64,000 bases of DNA from assembly GCF_003461625.1 (NCBI RefSeq), contig NZ_QTXL01000001.1:124001-188000 (forward strand), in the 5' to 3' direction. Origin of the DNA: Clostridium sp. AF15-31. Its GTDB lineage: Bacteria > Bacillota > Clostridia > Lachnospirales > Lachnospiraceae. Of this stretch, positions 16,426-26,269 are shown piece by piece. Every line of letters starts with the position of its first letter. The stretch's first letter is position 1. A program made the translations under genes and the position numbers. Below the pieces are notes generated by a model that saw only the letters and a program-made list of their open reading frames with translations, had not been told where the DNA came from and made no database searches.

Positions 16426-17484
16426 TTATCTTTCAAATGCCATCTCAATTAAGGTATTTACAAGGGTCTTGATATCATATCCCTCTGCATCCCACAGCAT
16501 CGGATACATACTGATCGATGTAAATCCCGGCAATGTGTTTACTTCATTAAATATTACACGATTGGTGTCTTTCTCAAGGAAGAAATCCACACGGGCAAGT
16601 CCAAAGCCGTCAATCGCATTAAAGATACGGATTGCTTCTGCACGGATCTCGTCCTCAGCTTCTTCCGGTATATCTGCCCCGATGATCGTCTTGGAATCTG
16701 CATTGTTGTATTTTGCATCAAAATCATAGAAATCTGCATTTGCGGCAGCAAGGATCTCTCCAACACCGGATGCCTTTGTATGATTGCCATATCCAAGTAC
16801 ACCACATTCCAACTCTCTGCCAACGATCGTTTCCTCGACAAGGATCTTGGAATCATGGTTGAGTGCCTCATGCAGACCAGCTTCTAACTCGGCTCTGTCA
16901 TGTGCCTTTGTAACACCCTTTGATGAACCTGCGGATGATGGTTTTACAAATACCGGATAGTTTAACTCGCTCTCTACCCGATCCATCGCAACATCCAGAT
17001 CATCAAAATCATCTTCTACTACAGGAACAAATTTTGCCTGTGTTACATTGATATGATCAGCAATGATCTTTGTATGGAATTTGTCCATTGCAGCAGCCGA
17101 TGCAAATACGCCGCAGCCCACATATGGAATGTCCGCCATCTCAAACAATCCCTGAATCGTACCGTCTTCTCCATATAAACCATGCAAAACAGGGAAAATA
17201 ACATCTACAGGCTCCGCATAGATTCTGTCGCCATCTTTTATGATAATCTCTTTTGCAGAATCCGGTGAAATCACTGCACGAACCTGACTGTCGTACCAGC
17301 TTCCGTCAGCAATACTCTCAATGCTGTCAGCCTTCAGCCATTTGCCATCCTTTGTGATTCCGATCAGTGTCATATCATATTTGTCCGTATCCACCGCTTT
17401 GGCAACTGTCTGAACTGAAATGCATGAAACTTCATGTTCCGATGATCTTCCTCCAAAAATAACTACCAGTTTTTTCTTAGTCAT
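16426..17484 (-). CDS. ddl: D-alanine--D-alanine ligase
   Basis: 352 residues from ATG 17484 (AAAGGAG upstream; the frame extends 11 codons further without support). It makes the D-Ala-D-Ala dipeptide for peptidoglycan. Seen motifs: VIFGGRSSEHEVS at the N-terminus, HGLYGEDGTIQG, the ATP-grasp segment VFVKPSSAGSSKGV, VDFFLE and FNEVNTLPGFT near the C-terminus. Length is typical. First gene of a three-gene cluster. Confidence 0.96.
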   Translation of the reverse strand: MTKKKLVVIFGGRSSEHEVSCISVQTVAKAVDTDKYDMTLIGITKDGKWLKADSIESIADGSWYDSQVRAVISPDSAKEIIIKDGDRIYAEPVDVIFPVLHGLYGEDGTIQGLFEMADIPYVGCGVFASAAAMDKFHTKIIADHINVTQAKFVPVVEDDFDDLDVAMDRVESELNYPVFVKPSSAGSSKGVTKAHDRAELEAGLHEALNHDSKILVEETIVGRELECGVLGYGNHTKASGVGEILAAANADFYDFDAKYNNADSKTIIGADIPEEAEDEIRAEAIRIFNAIDGFGLARVDFFLEKDTNRVIFNEVNTLPGFTSISMYPMLWDAEGYDIKTLVNTLIEMAFER

Positions 17485-17592
17485 ATTCCCTTGAGCTCCT
17501 TTGAAATATATAATCAAAATATCTCATATCATACCACAACCACCTATATAATTCAAGGATTCCGGGGATTTAGGGGTAGATGGAAAAGTCAG

Positions 17593-18402
17593 TCATAATC
17601 TTTTCAACGTCACACACAAAGTTTCATAATACCCGGCCGGATAAGCAACGCCATTCAAGGTTGCTGCCGGAAGGTTCAGATACTCAAAAGCTGACCATGC
17701 AGTAACCGGGATGCCGTATTCTTCTGCGCTTTCCTCTGCACAGGCATCGATATATTCTTTGCTCAGTATCAGATTCTTTCGCACAATGCTTTTCTCCTGA
17801 TCGTTATAGTCTGCGCCAAGCTTCTCGGCTATACCGTAAAGTACCGCCTGCTCAACATATGAAGTAAATTCATCCAATTGCTTATCCGATAAATTCTCAT
17901 TTCCCTCATATCTTATTCGAATACGGATAACATCTGATGTCTTATTCTGAGCATTCATCTGACTCTCCGCACTTGCATTTCCTGCTATATCATCATACAT
18001 TGCTTCCAGTTCCTGTAACTGCTTCTGTGTTTCATACGCATTTAATGTTGTGCCATCCAGAATCCGAAATGCAGTCTGGATATCATTTGACCGTTCTGTA
18101 TCCTGACCATCCGAGGGCTCAAGACCATTTACCACCTGCTGGCTCGATCCATCATTCTTACCGTCTGCCTGTGAAGTTTTGTCACTGGTTATTCCAGCAT
18201 AATTTTCCTCTGTACTGTCACAGGCTATATCTTCATTTTCTTCCGCATATTCGATCAGGTTCATCACCTGCTCTACGCTGTTTTTCGCGCTATATAATCT
18301 TTTCAGTGCTCCCATTTCCACATATAATGTTCCACAAAATAAACCGATCAGGATTCCGGCAACTGCCGCTCTCACTGCTCTACCCATTTCCATAACCTCC
18401 AT
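17593..18402 (-). CDS. Membrane-anchored SpoIIR-like protein
   Basis: 269 residues: an N-terminal membrane segment (about 8-30), a long low-complexity acidic linker, then a C-terminal domain. VIRIRIRYEGNENLSDKQLDEF resembles the start of the SpoIIR domain and the end, EEYGIPVT...GVAYPAGYYETLCVTL, resembles its VKxELG...FPAGxYEALRVVIG strand pattern. The usual GKGxNWWCVxFPPLC end is absent. SpoIIR signals SigE activation across the septum; whether this divergent copy does so is unclear. It is the third gene of a gerA-type operon, where a GerAC lipoprotein would be expected. Confidence 0.5.
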   Translation of the reverse strand: MEVMEMGRAVRAAVAGILIGLFCGTLYVEMGALKRLYSAKNSVEQVMNLIEYAEENEDIACDSTEENYAGITSDKTSQADGKNDGSSQQVVNGLEPSDGQDTERSNDIQTAFRILDGTTLNAYETQKQLQELEAMYDDIAGNASAESQMNAQNKTSDVIRIRIRYEGNENLSDKQLDEFTSYVEQAVLYGIAEKLGADYNDQEKSIVRKNLILSKEYIDACAEESAEEYGIPVTAWSAFEYLNLPAATLNGVAYPAGYYETLCVTLKRL

Positions 18403-18437
18403 TTTTCTTCATCAAAATCTAACACTTTAAACCATAT

Positions 18438-20159
18438 CTACTCCCCCAGTGTCGCCAGACACTCTCCTTTGTAATGCGCTGCAATATACTTCCGGATGCT
18501 TCCGGACGCTTCGCCCTGATACAACGAATCTGTGTAGACCACCTCTACATAATTCGTTACAAATTCTTTTATCAGCTCCGGATACATCTGCCGCAGGGTT
18601 TCTTCGGAATCCACCACAATATATTCCACATGGCTCAGGTCAAGACTCCGGTCATGCGCTTGATCATATTCAGCCCGTGCTCGCTGCAGGCTCTCCGCAA
18701 CGACCGGATACTCTCGTTCCTCCGATTCGGCTGCCGACTCCGCTCCCTCCAGACTGTCCGTGACAAATGTATACTCATATCCCCCGTCTGTCTCAGAGAT
18801 CATAACCACACGGAGATAGTCTACCGCTTCAATGGATCTGTCCATGCATCCGGACAATATGCAGGTGATCAGAACTCCACCGATCACTTCTGCAGCCATC
18901 TTTGCAAGCTTCCCCGGATTCGTCCGTTTTCTCCCTGCAAATGCCGGTACAAGAACCGACAATGGAATATCAACGGCGGCAATGTAGATCATAAAAGCCC
19001 GGCCGGCATCCCGTTCTACAAGGAACCGGCCCATCCACAGAAACAGCAGAAACAAAACAACCACACAGCCGCTTCTTATCCACAGGCTTCTTTTTTCTTC
19101 CATCACTTTTTTATCCATTGCATTATCAGAATCACGTCCATGTAACTCTGTACTCTTATCATTCCCGGCTGCCCCCATCCCGCCGCTCTTTCTCCATACA
19201 CAGATGATCTTCCAGATCTCATCCACAAACTGACAAATGAATACAATGTGGATAGCCAGAAGCAAGAGTCCGAAGATTATAAGCAGATAACAGGCGAGTA
19301 AACCGAGCCTCGCATTTGCACCTCCGGGGAACATCATCGCACCCACAACATTTAGTATTCCCTTTGAAGTCATTGTTTTGCTCTGCAAGCCAAGTAGTGA
19401 TATCACAAAACAGGAAGCAACAAGGGCTAACACAACCGGAACAGATACCGTCCACACCAGCATCCCTCGTCTTCGTTTCTCTACTCTCAGATAAAGATAC
19501 ATGACAAATTCCAGCATACATAACCCTACCATCATCAGATATCCTTTTATCAAAATCTGACATATTGTGTTACATACAGATGCCTGCATTTGAAATTCTG
19601 CATATTCTTTTAGTCGGGAAAAATCAGCATTCCAGAATCCACAAATAACAAACAGCACCAATGCGATCCCGATTCCGATCACACTTGCTTCCGCAAATCC
19701 GATATAACCACGCAGACCCTTTCCTGCCATATAGAAAAGTGTCAGTAATACCGGAACAACCAGAACCACTCCTGCATAATCCGGCAGCATCAGGATCCGG
19801 CTCCCCTGTACAAAGAAATAAAGCAAAAAAAGAACTCGAATTGCATATCTGATCACATAAATAGATGCAATAGCCATTTTTTTCTTATTATTCCATACTT
19901 TTGCACCCGTTATCTCTGTCTTTTCTTTAACGGGATCTGACAATTTCACTACACCGGAAAGCGCAAGATGTAGTAGCACCACATAAACCAGAGCAAGTAT
20001 TAGCATCAAAAAAAGTGATAAAACACCGTTGTTTTTGGAAAAATCCGTCATAATCTGTACCATATTCCAGAAAGTAATCGGGAAAATCAGGCAAGTTCCC
20101 GTTATAAAAAGCTGCCGAAACGTCACATTTCTATAATCCATATATTGATTCACACCCAT
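18438..20159 (-). CDS. GerAB-type germinant receptor permease fused to GerAC-like domain
   Basis: 573 residues. The first ~430 are a GerAB/APC-type permease with roughly ten hydrophobic segments (VTFRQLFITGTCLIFPITFW at the start). The last helix ends in ILSGCMDRSIEAVDYLRVVMIS; LSGC-DR is exactly how GerAC lipoproteins begin, here at Cys438. About 135 residues follow with EYIVVDSEETLRQ...Y-E-IKEFVTNYVEV, like the GerAC N-terminal domain, and then the protein ends. GerAB is normally about 365 residues. It follows the GerAA gene by six bases. Role: germinant sensing in the spore inner membrane. Confidence 0.8.
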   Translation of the reverse strand: MGVNQYMDYRNVTFRQLFITGTCLIFPITFWNMVQIMTDFSKNNGVLSLFLMLILALVYVVLLHLALSGVVKLSDPVKEKTEITGAKVWNNKKKMAIASIYVIRYAIRVLFLLYFFVQGSRILMLPDYAGVVLVVPVLLTLFYMAGKGLRGYIGFAEASVIGIGIALVLFVICGFWNADFSRLKEYAEFQMQASVCNTICQILIKGYLMMVGLCMLEFVMYLYLRVEKRRRGMLVWTVSVPVVLALVASCFVISLLGLQSKTMTSKGILNVVGAMMFPGGANARLGLLACYLLIIFGLLLLAIHIVFICQFVDEIWKIICVWRKSGGMGAAGNDKSTELHGRDSDNAMDKKVMEEKRSLWIRSGCVVVLFLLFLWMGRFLVERDAGRAFMIYIAAVDIPLSVLVPAFAGRKRTNPGKLAKMAAEVIGGVLITCILSGCMDRSIEAVDYLRVVMISETDGGYEYTFVTDSLEGAESAAESEEREYPVVAESLQRARAEYDQAHDRSLDLSHVEYIVVDSEETLRQMYPELIKEFVTNYVEVVYTDSLYQGEASGSIRKYIAAHYKGECLATLGE

Positions 20160-20165
20160 TCATCA

Positions 20166-21737
20166 TTACTTTTTGCGAAGCCTCCTGCGTTCTCTATGGT
20201 TCGCCCATGCCGGTCGAAAGACAAATTTTTTGATTGGCTTACGAATGACAAAATCTTCCATTCCATCCTCTGCATAGCCACAGGTTACGACCGGTGCCAT
20301 GTACGGAACACCAAAGCTGTTCAGACCGGCAAGATGATAGATCAATAAAAGCATCACCAGAAGGAAGCCATACAGTCCAAAAAAAGCAGCCGCCAGTATA
20401 GTTAGAAATTTTAAAAGACGGAACACCGACGCAAAAGCTTCATTTGGAATTGCAAAAGAAGCAATCGCTGTCAGCGCAACTACGATCACCACAATGGTAC
20501 TGACAATCCCTGCTTCCACCGCAGCCTGTCCAACGATCAGACCACCAACAACGCCGATCGTATTTCCCAGCTGACTCGGCAGACGGATTCCTGCCTCCCG
20601 CAGCAATTCAAACAACAACTCCATGATCAAAACCTCTAACACGATCGGGAAAGACAACTGATTTCTTGCAACTGCGATCGCATAGAGAAGTTTATCCGGT
20701 ATCACCTCTCGGTGATAACAGGTAACAGCTATATAGAAGCCCGGCAACCCCACCGCGATAAATGCCGCTATATAACGAATGATTCTGGCAAAAGTTGCAA
20801 CCGGCCAACGGTTATAATAATCATCGGCAGTCTGGAATAATGTATTGATCGTCGCCGGTGCGATCAGAACCTCCGGTGAATTATCAAATACAATTACAAC
20901 CCTGCCATCTGCCAGTGCCGCCGCCGCTTTATCCGGTCTGGTGGTTGACTGGAACACCGGAAACGGCCGGTACCATTTCTTCTCCATCAGATGTTCCGCC
21001 ATGCCACTGTCAAATATGGCATCTATCTCATATTCATTCATCCGTTCTTTCACCTGTTCAACCAGCTTCTTCTCTGCAATGTCCTCAATATACATGATTC
21101 CATACTCGGTTCTGGAACGAACACCGATCGTATTCTGGATCAATTTTAATCTTGTATCTTTAATCCTCCGCCGAATAAGGGCTGTCGATGTACGGATACT
21201 TTCATTAAAACTATCCCGCGGACCACGCATTCCACCCTCGGTAGAACTTTCTTCCACCCCACGTACCGGCAGCTTCTTGGAAGACACAACAAACGCCTGA
21301 TCTGCATCCGATACAAATACCGCTGTGTCTCCTTTTAATATCGAAAACATCACATTTTTAAAGTCATTTTCTGCCTTTATATCCGCCGATTGTGTCTCAA
21401 ATGAATCCATTGCCTCCCACAGGGAACTGCCATGCTCATGCCGCCACTCCCAGGTCACCGGCTTAATGATCGTATCCTCGATCAGACCATTGTCACATAA
21501 CCCATCAATGTACACTACATAGATTGCTCCTACCGAAGCGGATGTCTCATCTGCTGATCCGGTGGTATCTTCTGCATACACATCCATTCCGGTTCTTCTT
21601 ACTGTAAACCGACGTTCCACGATGTCTCCCCAATCAGCAAACAGCGACTTTACCCGGCTGATATTTGCATCTATGTCTTTATCGATCCGGCTGTCTGCAC
21701 TATAAATTCCGCCTTCCGCATCTCTGTCTTTCCCCAA
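20166..21737 (-). CDS. GerAA-type spore germination receptor subunit
   Basis: About 523 residues. The N-terminal soluble domain and four or five membrane helices match GerA/GerK A subunits: EGGMRGPRDSFNESIRTSTALIRRRIK near residue 165, PFPVFQSTTRPDKAAAALADGRVVIVFDNSP, then NQLSFPIVLEVLIMELLFELLREAGIRLP and GGLIVGQAAVEAG. The start is uncertain: TTG at 21737 lies 8 nt after GGGAGG, while the GTG at 21746 almost touches it. First gene of the operon gerAA - gerAB/AC fusion - SpoIIR-like. Confidence 0.93.
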   Translation of the reverse strand: MGKDRDAEGGIYSADSRIDKDIDANISRVKSLFADWGDIVERRFTVRRTGMDVYAEDTTGSADETSASVGAIYVVYIDGLCDNGLIEDTIIKPVTWEWRHEHGSSLWEAMDSFETQSADIKAENDFKNVMFSILKGDTAVFVSDADQAFVVSSKKLPVRGVEESSTEGGMRGPRDSFNESIRTSTALIRRRIKDTRLKLIQNTIGVRSRTEYGIMYIEDIAEKKLVEQVKERMNEYEIDAIFDSGMAEHLMEKKWYRPFPVFQSTTRPDKAAAALADGRVVIVFDNSPEVLIAPATINTLFQTADDYYNRWPVATFARIIRYIAAFIAVGLPGFYIAVTCYHREVIPDKLLYAIAVARNQLSFPIVLEVLIMELLFELLREAGIRLPSQLGNTIGVVGGLIVGQAAVEAGIVSTIVVIVVALTAIASFAIPNEAFASVFRLLKFLTILAAAFFGLYGFLLVMLLLIYHLAGLNSFGVPYMAPVVTCGYAEDGMEDFVIRKPIKKFVFRPAWANHRERRRLRKK

Positions 21738-22109
21738 ACGTTCCACCTCCCGCTGCTCCTATGTACATTTATATTTTTTACGACTCTGACTGACTTTCCC
21801 CAACCTTATTCCTCCATGATCTAACTATTACTTGTTTTATCTTCTTACTATTTCCAGTATTACCAGCAACTCTCTGAACTATACATAAAATGTTACATTG
21901 AATCATGATATAATGATCATTACGATGGGATGCGCTTGCACAAATCCCCAAAAGCTTCTATAGTAATTACATAAAATCATAGAATTGCTCACATATGATG
22001 AACCCGGCAATATTCAAATAGCTTCCGTTTCATCAGCGCCATATAGAATCTTAACCGGAAATATAGAAATACCATGGCTTCACAAACCACCCAGAAAGGA
22101 AACAAAAAA
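21738..22109. other. Divergent intergenic region, gerAA / oxidoreductase
   Basis: About 370 bases between divergent genes with no gene seen. On the gerAA side, TGTATA near 21880 and AATACTG near 21857 loosely resemble a SigG-type promoter, as expected for a germination operon, but the match is weak. On the other side no clear SigA promoter was found. Confidence 0.25.
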
Positions 22110-23171
22110 ATGATAAAATCAGATAATATATCCGACAACAAAAAACATACAACAGATCCAATTTATAAATCAGACAACAGAAATGCTACGGCAACCCCAC
22201 ACGCCAGATTAGAAAACAGGAAACTACGCCTTGCCATCCTCGGTGCAGGCGGTATCGCCCGCAAAATGGCGGAAACCGTCAACCAGATGGAAGATGTGGA
22301 ACTCTATGCTGTAGCAAGCAGAACGGAAGAAAAAGCCAGACAGTTTGCAGATACTTATCATGCATCCAAATGGTATGGCTCTTATGAAGAAATGGTTGCC
22401 GATGATGGGATCGATCTTGTCTACGTTGCAACTCCACACTCCCACCATAAAGAGCATACGATGCTGTGTCTGAATTATAACCGGGCTGTTCTGTGTGAGA
22501 AAGCATTTGCCGTAAATACAAAAGAAGCCGAAAATATGATCCGGCTTGCAAAAGAGAAAAATATATTACTGGCGGAAGCGATGTGGGTTCGCTATATGCC
22601 AATGTCATTTACTTTAAAAGAAATTATAGATTCCGACGTTATCGGAAAAATAACAGGGCTGACCGCAAATCTTGGTTATTCCCTGATGCAGGTAGAACGT
22701 CTGATTCGCCCGGAGCTTGCCGGAGGTGCTCTCTTAGATCTTGCACCATATACCTTAAACTTTGCGACCTGGGTACTCGGCGACAACGTATCAACAATCC
22801 ACACAACGATGACTCCACACGAAACGGGCGTAGACAAAACAGAATTTATCAACCTGGTATACCCGGACGGTGCGATCGCTGGTCTGTTCACAACTATGGA
22901 ATCAGCCACCGACCGCCGCGGCGTGATCTACGGAACAAAAGGTTACATCGAGGTTGACAATATCAATAATTACGAGGCATTCCGTATATATGAAAATGAC
23001 CGCCGACTGGTTCAGACGATCAACTGTCCTGCCCAGATCAGCGGCTACGAATATGAAGTGCTCGCCTGTAAGAGAGCACTTGAAAAAGGTCTGACTGAAT
23101 GTCCGGAAATGCCACATGAACATACTTTATATATCATGCGGCTATTTGACGAGATACGAAAGAGCTGGTAA
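22110..23171 (+). CDS. Gfo/Idh/MocA family oxidoreductase
   Basis: About 353 residues from ATG 22110, chosen for the AGAAAGGAAA upstream (an earlier in-frame ATG at 22074 lacks a ribosome site). The Rossmann motif LAILGAGGIARKMAETV and the family motif CEKAFAVN (the EKP-like Lys) are present, with YVATPHSHHKEH preceding it. Family members are NAD(P)-dependent sugar or sugar-alcohol dehydrogenases; the substrate cannot be told. A 36-residue polar N-terminal extension precedes the fold. It stands alone, facing a two-way terminator. Confidence 0.9.
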   Translation: MIKSDNISDNKKHTTDPIYKSDNRNATATPHARLENRKLRLAILGAGGIARKMAETVNQMEDVELYAVASRTEEKARQFADTYHASKWYGSYEEMVADDGIDLVYVATPHSHHKEHTMLCLNYNRAVLCEKAFAVNTKEAENMIRLAKEKNILLAEAMWVRYMPMSFTLKEIIDSDVIGKITGLTANLGYSLMQVERLIRPELAGGALLDLAPYTLNFATWVLGDNVSTIHTTMTPHETGVDKTEFINLVYPDGAIAGLFTTMESATDRRGVIYGTKGYIEVDNINNYEAFRIYENDRRLVQTINCPAQISGYEYEVLACKRALEKGLTECPEMPHEHTLYIMRLFDEIRKSW

Positions 23172-23184
23172 CAGCATACAAAAA

Positions 23185-23268
23185 TCCCACTATAACAGAT
23201 GATATGCACCTCTTTCACTGATTGTCCAATAAAAAGGGGACATCTATCATCTGTCACAGTGGGATCTC
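23185..23268. terminator. Two-way terminator between convergent genes
   Basis: ATCCCACTATAACAGATGAT near the left and ATCATCTGTCACAGTGGGAT at the right pair as a long imperfect stem, with A/T runs on each side, between the oxidoreductase and ABC permease stops. Confidence 0.75.
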
Positions 23269-23281
23269 TTTAAATATTCAT

Positions 23282-25486
23282 TTATCTAAGCAGCATATTG
23301 CCTGATAATAGCTGAACCAACGGATAATACTTTGCTGCAGTAAATCCTGACAGGTACAGCAGCAATGGCAAAAGCGCAACGGCTGCCGCACAGAATATCG
23401 CACCATTTGTGCTCCTGATCAGCTTTCCAACTAGAACATAGAGTACAGTCAGTACCAGAATCGTGATCAACCGAATTCCAGATACCAGCAGGAAATATCC
23501 GGTAATACTGGTTGATATGCCAACCTGTTCCAGACACGGAAGAGACTGTGCCAGATATTTTCCTCCTGCCAGCCCAATTTCTCTTTTCACCCACATAAGT
23601 TCAGGCAGATAAACGATCATGTATACAACAAGAGTAATAAGCAGCATCCGAAATGCCTTGATCACATGAAGTTTCCTGTAATTCTCTGTAATATCAATAA
23701 TGCCATTGATCTTATATCTGTAATCCTCCAGATACAGAAATGCAGTTGTAAGCATCAGTACAACGATTACCTTCGCTGCATTCATCACGTCATCCTTATA
23801 GTCTTTGCTTCCGGCAAGGATATTCCAGCCTCTGGCATAGACAAATCCTATCCGTTCCAGTACAGCAGGATCGGCTTCCGAAACCTGTGACGTGATTCCA
23901 CATTGCTGCTTAATATAATCCACATATTCCAGACAGCGAAAGAAACTCTCCTCATTTGCAAGCTGCTTATTCATCTCATCCCATTTATCATTATACTCTT
24001 TTTCAGTTATCTTCCCTGCAGCGTAGTCCCGGTCAACCCGATCTTCTTCTTCGTGAAGTTTTTCGTACCATTCTTCCTCTGAGGCTATATAATCCAGCTT
24101 TTCCTGTGTAACCACACCTTCAATCTGACTGATATAATATTGGTATGCATATTCATTTGCACTCCACCGTACAGATTTGTTCTGATAAATGTACACCTGA
24201 AATCCAACCAACAGAAAAATAACAAATATCATCTTATATCCCAACCATAACTTATAGCCTTCCAGTCTCCATACTGAGGAAAATATCCTGCGGGATTTCG
24301 TACCTTTTTTTCGTAATCGTATACGACTCTCCCGATAATCACTGCTTCCCTCCAGATAGATTACCGACGATATGATAAGAAATCCTGCCAACAACACTGC
24401 ACAGATAATACAGTCCAGATAGATTGCAGGCTCTGCATGAGATATCAGATTATAATTCTCATATTGAAAAAATCTGGTTGTATCCAGCATTGAAAAAATA
24501 GAGAATCGATATAAAAATGTCAGATTCAGTTTCTCTCCCAATACGGAAAACAGCAATTCTACAAACATGGCAACCGCCGACCATACACACAACATAACTT
24601 CATTTGAAGAAACAACTGCAAATGTAAATAATGCTGCAAGGATCACTGCAAAGATCAGAATCTTTACCAAACAGACAAGAACAACAAATGTACTGATCCT
24701 GCAGGAAAAGCCATATCCAATATAATCCATCAGGCTCTGTACCGGTGCTGACAGATCTACAGCTCCAAACTTCCATTCGGCAATCAAAATATTACTTAAG
24801 AATACTCCCGCCACAAATAATGCCATATAGACAAATGCTGCCGCATACTTAGACAACAATAAACGACTGTCTCCATTCCACGTTGTCTTATACAGATTTG
24901 CCAGACCATTCTTCTTATCCCGCAGCACCAGTTCCAGCACCAGAACAACCAGCAGGAAAAATATCAGAACATAACTTCCGGTAAAATTCAATGCCTTACA
25001 GATTCCATATCCGCCAACAAAGGATGCTTCTGTTCCCACAAGTCTTTCAAAATCCCTCTTTGTCCGTTCCAGATTACTGATCGAGAACTTTGTCTGAAAT
25101 ATGGAAATCGACTGATTCATCTCTGCATCTTCTATAACCTTCTGCAGATATTCGTCATACGTTGTGCTTGCCATATATTCATCAAACAACTGTTTATATG
25201 TCTCTGATTCTGGATCTTCCATATACATATCCATAATGGAATCCGGATCTGTCCGAAGCCTTGCATACTGTGTACTATCCACCTCATCAGTAGCAAAGGC
25301 TACGATCAACAGGCCCACATTCATAACTAAAAACAACAAAAAACATAATATTAATTTCCGGTTATATAAAATAGCCCGTATTTCATTTATAAAAAATCGA
25401 AAAAATCCGCCTCTTCGTCCGGAATGACTGATGGTAGCAGCTTTTTCCATTTGTTTTGATCTACTCATATCGTCCTCCATTTCCAC
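23282..25486 (-). CDS. ABC-2 type transporter permease, double length
   Basis: 734 residues made of two similar halves. Each half starts with a cytoplasmic segment and a helix (LILCFLLFLVMNVGLLIVAF; KMIFVIFLLVGFQVYIYQN), has a large extracytoplasmic loop rich in acidic residues (about 35-145 and 420-560), and ends with five hydrophobic helices. This is the pattern of ABC-2 permeases, normally about 350 residues per chain, so the gene appears to encode a fused dimer. The ATPase gene is 44 bases upstream. Substrate unknown; with exported proteins nearby, export or sensing at the envelope is possible. Confidence 0.82.
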   Translation of the reverse strand: MEMEDDMSRSKQMEKAATISHSGRRGGFFRFFINEIRAILYNRKLILCFLLFLVMNVGLLIVAFATDEVDSTQYARLRTDPDSIMDMYMEDPESETYKQLFDEYMASTTYDEYLQKVIEDAEMNQSISIFQTKFSISNLERTKRDFERLVGTEASFVGGYGICKALNFTGSYVLIFFLLVVLVLELVLRDKKNGLANLYKTTWNGDSRLLLSKYAAAFVYMALFVAGVFLSNILIAEWKFGAVDLSAPVQSLMDYIGYGFSCRISTFVVLVCLVKILIFAVILAALFTFAVVSSNEVMLCVWSAVAMFVELLFSVLGEKLNLTFLYRFSIFSMLDTTRFFQYENYNLISHAEPAIYLDCIICAVLLAGFLIISSVIYLEGSSDYRESRIRLRKKGTKSRRIFSSVWRLEGYKLWLGYKMIFVIFLLVGFQVYIYQNKSVRWSANEYAYQYYISQIEGVVTQEKLDYIASEEEWYEKLHEEEDRVDRDYAAGKITEKEYNDKWDEMNKQLANEESFFRCLEYVDYIKQQCGITSQVSEADPAVLERIGFVYARGWNILAGSKDYKDDVMNAAKVIVVLMLTTAFLYLEDYRYKINGIIDITENYRKLHVIKAFRMLLITLVVYMIVYLPELMWVKREIGLAGGKYLAQSLPCLEQVGISTSITGYFLLVSGIRLITILVLTVLYVLVGKLIRSTNGAIFCAAAVALLPLLLYLSGFTAAKYYPLVQLLSGNMLLR

Positions 25487-25530
25487 AGGCAGCCACTTTC
25501 TCTATCCGGAAATGACCAACCTGCAAAAAG

Positions 25531-26253
25531 CTACTCTCCAAATATACTTAAATATACATCTTCCAGATCCGGATTCTCTTTATCCGTGATTCTTCCGGTC
25601 AGGATCTCCGGTGCTGCCATCTCAATCAACACACCTTTTTTCAGCAGCATGATCTGACTTGCTATATCCTCAATATCCTGAACAACATGAGTAGCAATCA
25701 AAATAATCTTCCCTGCAGAATTATCATGAATCAGATTCCGTACATGGATCCTCTCCTTCGGATCCAGTCCTGCTGTTGGCTCATCAAAAATAATGATCTT
25801 TGAATCCCCAAGAAATGCCTGCGCGATCAGCAGTCTCTGCTTCATACCGCCGGAATATGTTCCGACCTTTCGATCCAGTACATCAAGAAGATTTACCTTT
25901 GATGCGTATTTCTCGATCTCATCATTCAGTACTTTTTTCTCTACTCCTTTCAACAATCCCATATATGCAAGGAACATCCGTCCGGTATAAAACGGATAGA
26001 TCGCCTGCTGCTGTGGCATATAACCGATCAGCCGCTGATATTCCCGTTTCAGGGTATGAATATCTGTTCCATCCAGATAAATTTCTCCTGCTGTCGGTTT
26101 GATATTTCTTGTAATCAACTTCATCAAGGTACTTTTTCCTGCACCATTTGGCCCCAACAATCCATAAATCCCCTCTGAGAATGTCATGGAAAAATCATCA
26201 AGCGCCGTTGTATTCTTATATTCTTTCGAGATATGCTCCAGTTTTAATTCCAT
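25531..26253 (-). CDS. ABC transporter ATP-binding protein
   Basis: 240 residues, a single nucleotide-binding domain. Walker A is GPNGAGKST (residues 34-42), the Q-loop is MPQQQ, the signature is YSGGMKQRL, Walker B is KIIIFDEPTAGLD, and the switch His is in IATHV. It pairs with the double-length permease downstream and sits 16 bases after the propeller-like gene, so the three form one operon. Closest in style to drug or peptide export and gliding-type ATPases. Confidence 0.95.
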   Translation of the reverse strand: MELKLEHISKEYKNTTALDDFSMTFSEGIYGLLGPNGAGKSTLMKLITRNIKPTAGEIYLDGTDIHTLKREYQRLIGYMPQQQAIYPFYTGRMFLAYMGLLKGVEKKVLNDEIEKYASKVNLLDVLDRKVGTYSGGMKQRLLIAQAFLGDSKIIIFDEPTAGLDPKERIHVRNLIHDNSAGKIILIATHVVQDIEDIASQIMLLKKGVLIEMAAPEILTGRITDKENPDLEDVYLSIFGE

Positions 26254-26269
26254 ATCCTCATCCCCTTTA

